Shown here: positions 34,429 to 46,063 of the stretch, piece by piece
How positions within the stretch are numbered: the first letter of the stretch is position 1
Layout: the number at the start of each line of letters is the position of its first letter
NCBI GenBank assembly: GCA_033060915.1
Contig: CM065392.1
Coordinates: 5,919,501-5,983,500 of the forward strand
DNA from: Euryodendron excelsum
Lineage: Eukaryota; Streptophyta; Magnoliopsida; Ericales; Pentaphylacaceae
Length of the DNA stretch: 64,000 nucleotides
Direction of reading: 5' to 3'
Translations under genes and position numbers: made by a program
The notes under the pieces: model-generated
What the model saw: the letters and a program-made list of their open reading frames with translations, nothing else
Databases searched by the model: none
Told to the model about the DNA's origin: nothing

Positions 34429-37400
34429 CTACTCCACCTCCATATCAGAAATAGCTTCATTCAAAATATTCTGAAGCTCTTTTGACTCTTTCTCTTGTTA
34501 ATGCAACACAGTCCTGCAATGATAACCTTCCTCATAATAGGAGAGAAAGTGAGAGGAAGAAAAGTATGAAGAAATAGTGGAGAAATTCTACCATCACTCT
34601 AGCTTGATTTTATGTAAGTATAAATTTATTTTGACAAATAAGTTTATTTCTTCAGATGAGGTCTAAGTGTGAGATTTATTTTGTTAGTCAAAACAAAAAA
34701 TTTCTAAGAAGAAGTTCCTACACACTCGACAAGATGGTCCTTAACTTCCTTCCAAACCACTCCCCCTATAGTCATTTACGGATTGGATAAAACAGCATCC
34801 TGCCAATTGTTGCTTTGAAGGAAACCCATCTCATTATATATAAAACCATTTCTATACTCCAAACAACTTCAATGTGCTACCCAAAACTTACGTTTTTAAA
34901 TATTTAAATGTTTAAATATTTTGGGTCTCTTTAAGTTGTGTGGCTCACATTTGGGAAATATAGAACCATTTGGCGTGGCTCATACACAAAACAATGTTTG
35001 AGAACTTGAGGGTACATTAAAATGTGGACTTAAAATGCAAACAAACATGAAAAGCTGATGTACAAGCAAGAACTGGTCCACCTGGCTTGTAAAGAGACAC
35101 GAGTTGAAAAGATGAATCCAATACCACAGTAACAAGAGTTTCCATTATGGACTCTTCCTCTGCTGTAGGGTCTGCCAGGATGTAATTCTTGTGAAGTATT
35201 CATGTTAAAGAGATTGGGATTGTACTCAGCTTGAGCTTTCTCTTCTCTTTATTCACTGGCTCCTTTTCCAACTTCCCTCCATTTTCTTCAGAAACAACTA
35301 TTACTCTTCCATCATCATTCTGAGAAACTAATGGGATTTGCACTGCAAGATATGAAAGTTCAGTGATCAATAAACCAATGCAAGAACAGTTACCAGTGTA
35401 CATGAATTTAATCAAATTGGGTTCTAATTCAAGTTCAAATGCATGCAGATGTAACAAATGAAATTCAGAACCACCAACCAACCCAATCTTATCCTAATAA
35501 ACGATGTATAAACAGAAACAGAAGTGCCTTGTTAAACATGAAAGTACGGTTCTAACAAAAATGCATAAGCAGAACATTACCAACTTCTTCAGATTCTGTC
35601 AGAAAGTTTATTAAGTTAGCAAAATGTAGGAAGAATTATGTCAACAGAAACAAAGAACATAGTCTACTTTTTCCCCTTTTCTAAGCTAAGTTGAACACTA
35701 TCAAACATCCATTGTCACTCCAAATGGAAAAATAGATAAGCCCTAATTAATCAACCAGAACAAAACATACATAAGCATCAAAGGGAGATGAATTGTCTTT
35801 CCAGAACTCCAAGCACTGGAAACAGCTGAACATTGTGCCTCCAGTATGTGGAGCGGGGAGGGGGGTCGGTGGCGTAACTCACACAAAAAAAATAAAGATA
35901 AAAAAGTAAAAACAAAAGATAGATGTCAAGGTTTATATCAGGTTGACAAGAAAATCCACTCCAACAATCCAGATCTCATAGATACTTCATTACATCCTCA
36001 CTTTTTTTTGGTAAATTCCATACATCCTTAAAAGATATGAGCTCATAGCTATTTGAGAGCCATCCATTGTCTTCTAAGGATGAAAACTTCAAGAAAACTA
36101 CAAACACAGACACAATGTTATAGCCAGGCTCATGAGTCCATTCAGCAATTATAACTCGAGGGTCAATGAATCAGATTTTGTATTGGCACCGACTTGAAAA
36201 CAGAAGAACCAACAACAATGAGATTGTTTCATCAGTCAGCCCACTCTCCCCACCTTCTCAACTCTACAAGTTCATGAAAAGCACTATAGCACACATGTCC
36301 TAACTCAGATACCATGAAAATATAACAAGGAACAGATCCTTCAGGGGAGCACATTGTGTGTGATAGTGACACAGGACAATCATGGCTGCTATGCTAATCG
36401 TGCTCTTCAAAAGGGTCGGAAAATTTTGCTTATGACCCTCATGCTTTATATGATCAGAAGTGTTATCTGCATATTATTAGACTGTATAGAAAGTGCACAT
36501 TAAAGAGAGAGGGTGACAGAGGACAGACAAAAACAATCAAGTTTGGCTACAAATCAAGCTATTCAATGGCATACTTAGATCAAAAGGTCTAGGGTCTGCT
36601 GGGCATGTGGGGCCCCTTGTGCTGCCACAATAGCTACAAAAAAACGTCTTGGTTATGATCTAGGCCCTGTGGAGCAAATCTCAAATATAAACTTTGCTTA
36701 CTTTTGTTGGTGTAAATTTGAAGTGTGTTGGATTATATGCAAGTCAGATGTTTTTATTTGGTGTCACTTGCTAGCCCATCACCAGCACTAAATCACATAT
36801 GCACAGGAAGATAACGGAGATGCAAACAGCACATGTCTTACATTGAGAGAAGGCAGCAACTGCCGAAAGTAATGCAGTATCAAAAAGGGCACCATCCGCA
36901 TCCAAACAGTATATGTCCTGCAAGAACAAATGAAATGTTGCCTTTATTCAATATAGAAATCAACGAGCAGTGATATTCATTGTTTACAGATCTCACAAAC
37001 TAAAAACATTACATAGTTGGTAACCATATTGTTGAAGGCCATCCATTATTGTATTGTATATGACATTGAGAAGCTCAAGATCAAATGTCAAATATATTTA
37101 AAGCATACTTCCTCAATTTATATAAATAAATAAGAGAGTTCAAATCTCATAAACCATTACCAGGTAGGCCATCCAAGCAGCTTTCCCACTCACCAAGGAT
37201 AACTCCAAATTAATCAGGCCAGAACTATAACCACCCAAATAGTGAGTCAGTTAAAGACATGGATATCAAACAATTAAGAATTAACAGTGTTCCATGCAGA
37301 AATGTCCAATCACTATAAGTCTGAAAACATGTGTTTTGAAGACCAAATATATCCTTGCATTAAATCTCACATGCGCAGTAGGAAATCTGGGCAACATGTG

Positions 37401-38800
37401 AAAAAATATGTACAGTATCCCAAAAGTTCATAAATTGTAAGGAGCGGCAGCTTTGAAGCAGACAATTTATTGCATTTACCTTCTCATTATCTAATTTACT
37501 TCACACGATCACAACAAAACCAAATATTACCAGTATAATGAAAACAATCCAGATGTATATAATAATTTTCGTAAGACAAAAATCTAGTGACACATCCAAT
37601 AAACAATCACCAAGTACTCATTTTTTCAAGGAAAAGTAGGAGTATCCTCTTATGCAAAGAATCCTGTTATTCATACTTGATGTTAAAAGAACAAACAGCT
37701 GCTAAGACAGGTCATGAAGTTTCAATCCTTTATTTTGTCAGGTGCATTGCAAGGCTATATGAATGATCATATCTCGAAGTTTGATGAGTATTGAACTTCC
37801 ATCCATGCAAAGGTGTAAACTTCCATAAATCAATTCATACCATGAGACATAGAATCTCATAAACAAGTTAGAACACGCATATAGAGAACCAAAGTTTTGG
37901 TAGATAAGTGACTAAGCTGCCTTTGATGTACATGTACAGAGCACACTACCTAGAATGACTCGAGGGGACATACCTTAACATAGTGTCCGATAACAGCTTG
38001 GAAACAACTGGTGCCACCTCAGCTGGCCTGCCAGGCCTAACAATTGGAGAACAAACAGGAGGCATGTGGAAATCAATTGCTGTAAACAACAGAGTGCTAC
38101 ACATTGGGACCCCATAGATAAAAGTGAGAAGGGGGGGGGGGGGGGGGGGGGGGGGTTGTTGGTGAGAGCGCCGGAAGAAGAAGAATATATGCAATTGATG
38201 GTTGTCAACCTATGCAGCCCTCATCTGGTGATCCTGTGGGACTTCCATTTTAATGGCAGCCAACATGGTCTGCACAAGAACAAAAACAAAGAGCCTGACT
38301 TGGTAAGTATAACAAAAATCCGACCACTCATACATTCTTCAGTACACAACAAAACATATGTAAAACCAGAATTCAAACAAAAAACCTATCTCAACTTAAG
38401 AAAACCTCATTCCCCATGTTGTGCGTGTGTGTGTGAATGCCTCGGAGAGAAAGAGAGAGCAGACAATAGGTAGAAAGCACTTACAGTGCAACCTATCTTG
38501 GCAAGGGCTGACCCATCAGCAGATGCAACAGCTCCTAGATTGCAAAGGGTTCAATTCAAGCAGGAACATGAACATAGCAAACCCCAAATTAGAAGCGAAA
38601 AGCGCAATTTATAAACAAATAAAACACAACTCTAATTAACCAAGACCACGTGTTGTATCTCTAGCCTTTCCAAGTGGTCTGGCATCAGGGAGTATGGATT
38701 CAAGTAGATGGTGCTCATGGAATCGTAAAGGAAAGAGGCGTCTAAAAGCATCCACCTCCATCTCTGATGATAAATCAATCGAGGCATTTGCGGAACCCAT
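34429..38800 (-). pseudogene. RRP43: exosome core subunit RRP43/EXOSC8, decayed copy 2
   Basis: Same eight-exon layout as copy 1: 38641-38800 (ATG at 38800), 38485-38534, 38210-38269, 37974-38079, 37161-37224, 36842-36917, 35047-35342 and 34429-34513. All introns keep GT-AG ends, and exons 4 and 6, broken in copy 1, are in frame here (DGALFDTALLSAVAAF is intact). Lesions: exon 3 is 60 nt instead of 70, a 10-nt loss after MEV (near 38240) that shifts the frame into a TAG; exon 5 lacks one Lys codon in frame; exon 7 has TGA (35200-35202) in place of the TGC Cys of SLTCILHK; exon 8 has one extra A, shifting the last residues. The product would lose most of both halves of the RNase PH fold. Lesions differ from those of copy 1, so both copies decayed separately. 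Confidence 0.9.
38131..38155. repeat. poly(G) tract of 25, in RRP43 intron 3
   Basis: Twenty-five consecutive G on the plus strand (C on the sense strand), 52 nt upstream of the exon 4 acceptor on the sense strand. In arm 1 the same place has (GAA)n and no G run. Such a long run may also be miscounted by sequencing. Confidence 0.85.
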
Positions 38801-39498
38801 TTTTATTCTTGTCTGCCAACAATGCCTCTGGTATTCAAAATAGAAGCAGAGTGAAACTCTCAAACAAATGGACAACCTAATCACTGTATCTGGACTACAG
38901 CAACCTGTATGATAAGAAAATACAGGTAAATAAACCACTTAAACTCTGAGGAAAAAATAGCTCATGAACAAAACTCAGTGGGAATCTATTTATTAACAGA
39001 ATTCTTGGTTGGGGGCGGCCACTGACCGGCCTAGTCATTTAACAGAATTTGTTTGGAGGCGCCAATTCATGGATTTGGAAGAACTACTAAGCAGCATGGG
39101 TAAAAACTCAATTTTAAAAACTTTGAGTGGGCCGCAACCGCTGCTGATCCCCCCAATCACAGAGCTTACTATCAGACTACACTAAGGTCTTTGATATTAG
39201 TAAAGGTGATGATTAATATCTAAGCAATAAACCGCACAGAAATTGCCTGGTAAAAACATAGATTAACATGGAATGAAATGGGTATTAAAAGATTATGAGA
39301 TTCCTGTTTTTACACAAAAGAAGTTACAGTACATGCCAAAAGAAATAGAAGCCAACAAATTAAATCCATGTCCATTAAAAAGCAGATATGATACCCCAAT
39401 ATGTTAATGAAAGAAGAATGAAAAACAGTAATAATCACAAGAAATTTTTTTATTAGCTTTGCAAAACATGTGAATCTCCACGACCTTTCTATTTATAT
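38801..39498. other. upstream region of RRP43 copy 2, nothing coding seen
   Basis: Collinear with 6454-7128. A longer open frame (38636-38938) runs upstream from exon 1 but is not conserved in arm 1. Confidence 0.4.
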
Positions 39499-39507
39499 GG
39501 CCATCTG

Positions 39508-39957
39508 TTAAGAAGCAAGGTCATAGACTCACCACGACCGTAATGACATGATAATTTTCAAAAAATATATGACACAGTACGAAGGGAACACGGCAATAAT
39601 ATATTTTTTATGATTTTCTATATGTCCTATGTATGGAATAGCGTACTAAAAAATCATGTATTCCATTGCTTAAACATTGAATTATGTATAGAATCATCTT
39701 GTTTTTATTTCACAATTGTACCCTCTTTTTTTATTATTATATAATTTGCAACCTGATTTATGTGTCCAAGTGATGGACACGTGTTCTACAAGTGTTCGAA
39801 AAGAGTCAGGACTCCAGTTCTTAAAATAGTTAAAAAGATAATATAAACGATTCATTGGGACACATGTTCGACAAGTGTCGAGAAGTGTTTGACAAGTGTC
39901 ATGTCTGATACAGTGGTCAACACAAGTACGGTATTTTAGAATTGTCTATGCTTCTTT
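39508..39957. mobile_element. MULE-like non-autonomous element, arm 2 copy
   Basis: Orthologous to 7138-7591. The ends are TTAAGAAGCAAGG and CTATGCTTCTTT. The 9-bp duplication is clearer here: GGCCATCTG (39499-39507) versus GGCCATATG (39958-39966). Confidence 0.65.
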
Positions 39958-41063
39958 GGCCATATGTAACTCTCTTTGGAGATTCTAGCTCCATCTGTAT
40001 GATTCATCTCAATATCAACAAAATATTGGAATGGAAAGAAAGAAGATCTAGGCTCAGGAGGGCTTGTTTTTCAAGTGTTCTAAAGCTCCATTTGAAAATT
40101 CCTAAAAAGAACAGCCCTAAGACATTTTATGGTATATAGAAAACTTGGGGTGTGCTTGGACACAAACTTGGAATTGGCCTAAAAAATAGATTTCAACTAA
40201 AAGTTTACTTGAATGAATACCGCATATGATTATTCTAGTGTTTGGAGGAGCTATGAGTTCCAAGGAAAAAAATTAAAATAAAAATGCATGCTTTGGGTGC
40301 ATTAGGTTCAATCTGAATGAAACTCATCAATGTCTATCCAGTAAATACCGCAAACACAATCTCCAAGTAAAAGTTTTATCCACCACATACAACACCAAGT
40401 CCAATCACAGCATCAAAATAGAAATCCGTGTGGACCCAACTTGACATATACACCATAAAAATTCACTCCACTGACAGCACACAAAATAATTGTGATAAGC
40501 AAGGCATCCAGATGTGCATTTGTTATGCAATTTTTTTAAGTTGGATTTAATGTAATCAATAAATAAAGGAAATTTTGAAGAAAAGGGAAAAGGAAATTCA
40601 TTCAATCGTAATCAAAGAAACAGGATCTGCAACTTACGTCATAAATTCACATAATGTAAATATATTGCATTCCTAAGTCCTAGCATATAAGCATCACTTC
40701 AACGGAACAAAACATGTGTAAAGTCTGAGGAAACAAATTGTAAAAAGTACTGAAAAATTCAATTGGTTATACTAACTGAAACTTAAAATTTATTGAGGGG
40801 TACCAAACAATAACATATTTGAAAAGGATCTCAAAATCGCTTGATCTAGGCATGCTAAATTTGTGCATGAGGCAGGATTTCCACTTAAACAATTGAATGT
40901 TATTAAATACATTATCAATGATGTCATTGCTTTATGATATGAAATTTTAGGAGTCGCCCCAAATTACATTTGAGCATGGGTTAGACTAACATACATATAT
41001 TTAGATTTAAAGATAGATAGACTAAAAACTTTTGTCTTTAGAGAAAAATAAACAATCATTTAG

Positions 41064-41307
41064 GGTGTGTTTGGTTAAAAAATTTTTTTTTTTTTGAGCT
41101 TTTTGCTTTTTTAAACCAAAAAGATTAGGTTTGGTTCACTAGCTTTTAGCTTTTAGTTTTTTTTGGCTTTGTTAAGCTAAAACAAGCCAAAAAAAAGCTA
41201 AAAGCTAAAAGTTTTTTTTTTTACTTTTTTGCTTTTTTTAGTTTAGCTTTTTTTTGTTAAAGCTAGCTCTTTTACAAAAAAAAAATAAAAAGACTATACC
41301 AAACAGA
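41064..41307. mobile_element. foldback MITE, GGTGTGTTTGG family, copy 1
   Basis: Starts GGTGTGTTTGGTT and ends ACCAAACAGA, with TTAG on both sides. The interior is a foldback of AGCTAAAAGCTAAAAG and its complement. Arm 1 has the uninterrupted site (CATTTAGTTAC near 8720), so the insertion follows the duplication. Confidence 0.7.
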
Positions 41308-41379
41308 TTAGTTACTGAGATTTCTCTTTTCCTACAGAGTTGTCTAATACAAGTAGAAACTATATTCACTTTTCTTTTC

Positions 41380-43045
41380 TTTCACCAGTAGAAATTACAT
41401 TGAGCATGACAATGATGCAAAAGCGGTTTGTCCAGTTGCATTAAAGTCTTGCTCAATTTGAAATTGCATTAATGATTATTTATAGCAATACTCGTATGGG
41501 TTCTAGGTTTCTATGGGACAGCTCTGTTGCTCAACTTCTTTCTCATTGCAGCAGAACCAGAATTTGTGCACCCTCCAAAGACCATCCCTGAATGACAAAT
41601 TAAAACACATAGTTTCATGAGATAAAGCTTTGTAACCAAAAATTTCAATTCAAATAGCCCGTATCCCACACTGAGTTTTGCACAACCACATCAGAGTTTT
41701 GCAAAAATCATTTTATTTCAAAATCTCTTTCCACAGACCATTAAGCACATCAATGGCGGGTATTGAAGTGTTTTAATCCCATATTTCTTTTAACAAGCTG
41801 CAAACAAACGAACCAACAGCACCACAACGTCTACTTCACTAGGAACAGCATGAAAATCAAATGTAGAATCAATCTGTGAAGAAATTAAGATGTTTGATAC
41901 ATAATATATGTAGCACACAGACAGATAAATAGTTGAACATAGAGAATAATCTGAATGAAAAAGTTAGCGTGACAGTAAAGGATGACAAATAATGGTAGCA
42001 GTTATATGTGGTTGAAGCATTCTTATTAATGTAATTTTCAAAAGAACGCTACTTGGTCCACGTCGTAAGGTGAAGATATAAGTTTAATGGACTCCTTATA
42101 TAATGGTTGATGTAATTTTTTTGCAATTATTTGCTAAGGTAAAATTGGTAGGTTGAACGTGTTAAAGTAATTATAGCATTTTACATGGTGTTTGAGTCTG
42201 AGAATTGAATTAAATTAATCTTTTATTGGATATAATGGTACTCTTTAAACTTTAGCCTCAAATTCATGACCCAAATAACAAATTTTTTTACTTTCTTTCA
42301 TTAGAGAAAAAATTATGAATAAGAATGGAACATTAACATAAAAACTTAACGAAAAATCTTTTAATTTCGTCATATATTTTCTTTTCTTTTCTTTTTGTCG
42401 ACCTCTTCAGTGGCAAATTGTGGTTTGGCTTCGTTTCTTGTGTTCAAATTTTTTTTTCTTTTCTTTTCTTTGGTTTTGGTAGCAAAGGCTCTAGGCCTTT
42501 ATTCGACTACTCCTTCAAGCTCATCCAAAGTCACCATCCACATAAATTGTGCAAATTTTTATGCACTATATGAATGATAGTTGACTACAAAAAAACATAC
42601 AGGAAGAAGGATCAAACTTGAGAGCTTAGCAGATTACAAGGTGTATAATCTTAAATATGGAAGCAAATGTGTACAGTCCATTTAAGAAAAAAATCGAAGG
42701 TTATGTTTGGATTAAGAATTTAAAAATAGAAAAGAAAAAAAAAAGAAAAAGGCAAGAGAAAAACTAATAAATATATTTTTTTAATTTGTTCTCTTTTCTA
42801 TCTTTTTTTTTTCTTTATTTTTGCTTTTTTCTTAATAAATCCCAATTTCAAACAGAGTATAAACGAATTATTTGGGAGAATCCCTCAACGAGAGCAAAAT
42901 AGCCAAATCGTTGTACACATCTAGCCAACCAAATTGCTCCAGTAAAGCCTAAGCATTTAAGACAAAGTCTAGGGGTATAATAGTCCGGGAAAAAAGTCGG
43001 CACGCATCCTTTGTTCGTAAAAGCGATAAGGCTCGCCTCGAGCAC
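41380..43045. other. arm 2 sequence, no gene recognised
   Basis: Positions 41730-41965 match arm 1 at 9087-9340. The rest has no partner. T-rich runs (42370-42470, 42780-42840) open short meaningless frames. Confidence 0.4.
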
Positions 43046-43049
43046 TAAG

Positions 43050-43245
43050 GGTGTGTTTGGTATAGCTTCTTGCTTAGTTTTTTTGCAAGCTTATAAGCTA
43101 AAAAGTCAACAAAAGTTAGCTTTTTTGCTTTTTTCTTTATTTGTATCTAAACTAAAATCAGAAAAGCAAAAAAGCTAAAAAAAACTTAACTTTTTTACTA
43201 ACAAGCTTAAAAAAAGCTTGACTTTTAAGCCCTACCACATACACC
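43050..43245. mobile_element. foldback MITE, GGTGTGTTTGG family, copy 2
   Basis: Starts GGTGTGTTTGGTATAGC and ends CTACCACATACACC. The flanks CTAAG and TTAAG suggest a short duplication. AAGCTTATAAGC-type interior foldback, same family as 41064-41307. A decayed relative may lie at 62862-62995. Confidence 0.65.
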
Positions 43246-43861
43246 TTAAGGCTCTTTTTATATATTAAGGATCGGGCTGGCATGGCCTTACACTTTGTAT
43301 TGTATTCCAACCAAGTCAGTCGATTGAAACTTGTTCAGATTATGCTACGTGATTAATCAAACCATTTGGAGCCGTTGAAGATAACTTGCAAGCTCACAAT
43401 CTTTGTCAAACCTGGTTAGAGCTTAGAGAGGTGATGGCAGTATTGGATGCTTCAGTGGAGGTCTTGTAGCCCACTTACCATGGCAATGGGAGATGAGATG
43501 TGCATGTGTTTTATGAATTACATGGCACTCAATTTAGAACACAATATCCACCATGGAGTGATTATCGTCTCTCCTCGTCCTACAGTGAGAGTTTTCTCTC
43601 AACCATGAGTTACCTTTCTGTGGCTGGTCCAGTACCTTTTTCTACCGATAACTAGGGGTGGCCAAAAAAAGCCCAAATTTTTGGTACCTGACCCAATCCG
43701 ACCCTAACAGATCAGGTTCAGGGGGATTAGTATCGATAGTAGGCTGGGTTCAGACGTTTGAGATAAAAAAAAAAAATGTTATTGGGTTCAGGGCAGATTC
43801 GGATTGAGTTTGGAGTACCGTCAAAACACAATTTTACAAAGTGAGTATATAACATGATAGG

Positions 43862-44090
43862 TGTTATGAAAACAGTAAAATCATTGTTCATGAATGACTT
43901 TTACAATCATAATGTAAGCACTGACATTTTTCTCTCATTACTGTGCGTTTTATTCGTCTATAAATAGAGAGCGAAAGAGAGGAGAGAAATAAGAGAATAG
44001 GGGAGAAAGAAGAAAAGAGAGAGAGAATAGATGAGAGAAAAGCAAAGAGTGTAGATGCGATCTGTGAAGCATACATTAACTATAACTTTT
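43862..44090 (+). repeat. Copia 5' LTR (truncated)
   Basis: Matches the first part of the 3' LTR at 44729. It includes the TATA box TATAAATAG at 43959-43967. Confidence 0.8.
43959..43967 (+). promoter_or_regulatory. TATA box of Copia 5' LTR
   Basis: TATAAATAG about 97 bp from the LTR start; the same word is at the same position in the 3' LTR. Confidence 0.6.
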
Positions 44091-44124
44091 TCAAATTATT
44101 TTAAGATAATTGCAATTCATGAAG

Positions 44125-44462
44125 TAAGCTAAGAATGCATTTGGCTAAAATCCATGATTCAACATATTCAACAAATTTGCAGATTATTTACAATCAAAGG
44201 TACCTTCATGATATTATACGAAGATAATGCTGCGTGTATTGCACAGATTAAAGGAGGTTACATCAAAGGTGACAGAATGAAGCATATTTCTCCAAAGTTC
44301 TTTTATGCATATGAACTCCAGAAAAATAGTGATATTGATGTCCAGCAAATACATTTAAGTGATAACTTGACAGACTTATTTACTAAAACACTTCCAATTA
44401 TAACATTTGAGAAATTGGTACACAACATTGGCATGCGTTGTATCAAAATACTCTCATACTGA
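44125..44462 (+). pseudogene. Copia polyprotein fragment, RNase H C-terminal part
   Basis: Reads WL..MIQHIQQICRLF, then LYEDNAACIAQIKGG, KHISPKFFYA and DLFTKTLP, the usual end of a Copia polyprotein. One upstream stop (TAA in place of a Lys/Arg codon after WL) is present. The product has no complete catalytic domain. Confidence 0.85.
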
Positions 44463-44728
44463 ATAATTGAAGCTATCAACTTCATACCAGATGTATGAAT
44501 AAGGGGGAGTCGCATATTATACTCTTTTTCCTTTGCCAACAGTTTTTTTTTCATAGGGTTTTTGTTGGCAAGGTTTTAATGAGGTAGTTTGAACGCACCC
44601 ATACCTTACCATGCTGTGCAAAAATATTGCACTCTTTTTCCTTCACTAAGGTTTTTTCCCACTAGGTTTTTCCTAGCAAGGTTTTAATGAGGCATATTTT
44701 TTTTTGTAAAAGTCATCCAGGGGGAGTG

Positions 44729-45130
44729 TTATGGAAACAATAAAATCACGGTTCATGAATGAGTTTTGCAACCATAACGCAAGCACTGACATTTTTCTCC
44801 CATTACTGTGCGTTTTCCTCCTCTATAAATAGAAAGAGAAAGAAATGAGAGAAAGAAAAAAAGAGAGAGAAAGAATAAAGGAGAGACAAGAAAACAAATA
44901 GTGTAGGTAAAATATTTAAGTTCAAATTGTATTTTATGTTTTATTCTATGATAGAAATGAAATCTTGGGTGATCAAGAAGATCTATCCCTCTTGAGTGAT
45001 CAAGAAGATCTATCCCTAATAGTTTTAGAAGAACTCTCTAACTATTATTTGACAGTTTTAGAAAAACTAATTTTATTACATACTGTATTTGGTTATTTTG
45101 CTTGCTTTATATTCTTTTAATTTTATAACA
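44729..45130 (+). repeat. Copia 3' LTR
   Basis: Starts TGTTATGG after GGGGGAG and probably ends TATAACA at 45130. TATA box TATAAATAG at 44824-44832. Thirty bases beyond the end, the word AATTTGGTCTTAGCTAGTGCG (around 45161) resembles a decayed Met-tRNA primer-binding site. Confidence 0.7.
44824..44832 (+). promoter_or_regulatory. TATA box of Copia 3' LTR
   Basis: TATAAATAG, equivalent to 43959-43967. Confidence 0.6.
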
Positions 45131-45246
45131 ACAAGAAGCCGTACCTATCAGAATTATTTATCAATTTGGTCTTAGCTAGTGCGCATTGATATAGAAAGCA
45201 CTATACAGTCAAAAGCTTTTGTCAAGTCCATTAATGATATTTCATC

Positions 45247-45302
45247 ATTGTTTTTTATATATACATATATATATGTACATATATATATATATATACATAT
45301 AC
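45247..45302. repeat. TATA/ACAT palindromic microsatellite
   Basis: Alternating TA with ACATATATATATGTAC-type palindromes. It lies in the hAT-like element after the Copia fragment. Confidence 0.8.
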
Positions 45303-46063
45303 AAAAGAAGAGAAATAGTTTCAGAGTATCGAATGGTTCGGAAGACTTGATATTTCAATTAGTGAGGAAGATGGACAAGAGGTTTGTTGTTGATCGTATG
45401 CCACCGTCACCACCAACGATGGTCCACACTGCATGCGGAGGTTACGGAGGTGGAGGGTTGGTGGAGACCATCAGCAACCCTTTGTTGTTGAAAGAGAGAG
45501 AGGTGGGCCCACCAAAACCCATCACCGAATCTTCGACAATAACGCGATGGGGCAAAACTATGGGATCATTTAAGGGTGTTAAGCAAAGCTAAGTAAGTTG
45601 AGAAATAGAAGATCCAATTGTATCGTGGGAATACAACTTACAGCTATGGGATCATTTAAAGGTGTTGTGCAAAGCGGGGTCGGGGCGGGGTTCCAAAGTT
45701 TCGGGCTTGGAGCGAGGTGAGGTGAGAGACCATCGAATTGGGTTCAGGTTTGGGTTCGAAGATGCATCGACCTAAATGGGTTAGGTTCGGGGAGAGGTTC
45801 TCTGACTCAAACTAGGTCCATTGCCATCCCTACCCATAACCATCTCATCTCCTCCCTCTTAACCCCTCCTCTCCCACCAGACTAATTAATCTCCACATCT
45901 TTATAGATTTTCTCGTTCTACCTTTCCCTATCTTTCTTTCCTTGTTTTTCCCCAATTTTTCTTTTCCTTTAGTGTTCCTCATTTTAAGCTTGTTCCCACT
46001 TTCAGGTTTCTCTGCTTTATGCAGTCTCATCTTGGATGTAACTACTAAGCTCTTAGTCTATCC

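Larger units (their letters stand above)
43862..45130 (+). mobile_element. truncated Copia element (LTR - RNase H - LTR)
   Basis: Two direct LTR copies start with TGTTATG at 43862 and 44729. They share the words CACTGACATTTTTCTC, CATTACTGTGCGTTTT and TATAAATAGA, and a purine-rich tail. Between them 44125-44462 encodes the C-terminal part of Copia RNase H, including EDNAACIAQIKGGYIKGD, KHISPKFF and ADLFTK-like NLTDLFTKTLP, ending in TGA. Two GGGGGAGT polypurine tracts follow (44504 and 44719), the second directly before the 3' LTR. Gag, protease, integrase and most of the reverse transcriptase are gone. The left LTR is cut short at about 44090. The 3' LTR has a duplicated GTGATCAAGAAGATCTATCC word (44967-45018). 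Confidence 0.85.
43653..45832. mobile_element. hAT-like non-autonomous element inside LINE 5' UTR
   Basis: Terminal inverted repeats TAGGGGTGGCC (43653) and GCCATCCCTA (ending 45832). The flanking 8-bp duplication CCGATAAC (43645-43652) and CCCATAAC (45833-45840) matches at 7 of 8, which fits the hAT superfamily. The outer parts are GGGTTCGGG-rich and non-coding. A truncated Copia element lies inside. The frame 45179-45592 inside it has no recognisable domain. Confidence 0.65.

Noticed and set aside
35200..35202. TGA in RRP43 copy 2 as a selenocysteine or readthrough codon
   Set aside because: Land plants lack selenocysteine insertion, copy 1 has TGC here, and other lesions break the same gene.
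45179..45592. 137-codon frame with Gly-rich part
   Set aside because: It begins in a decayed primer-site-like region, crosses a TA microsatellite and has no recognisable domain. It is part of a non-autonomous element.
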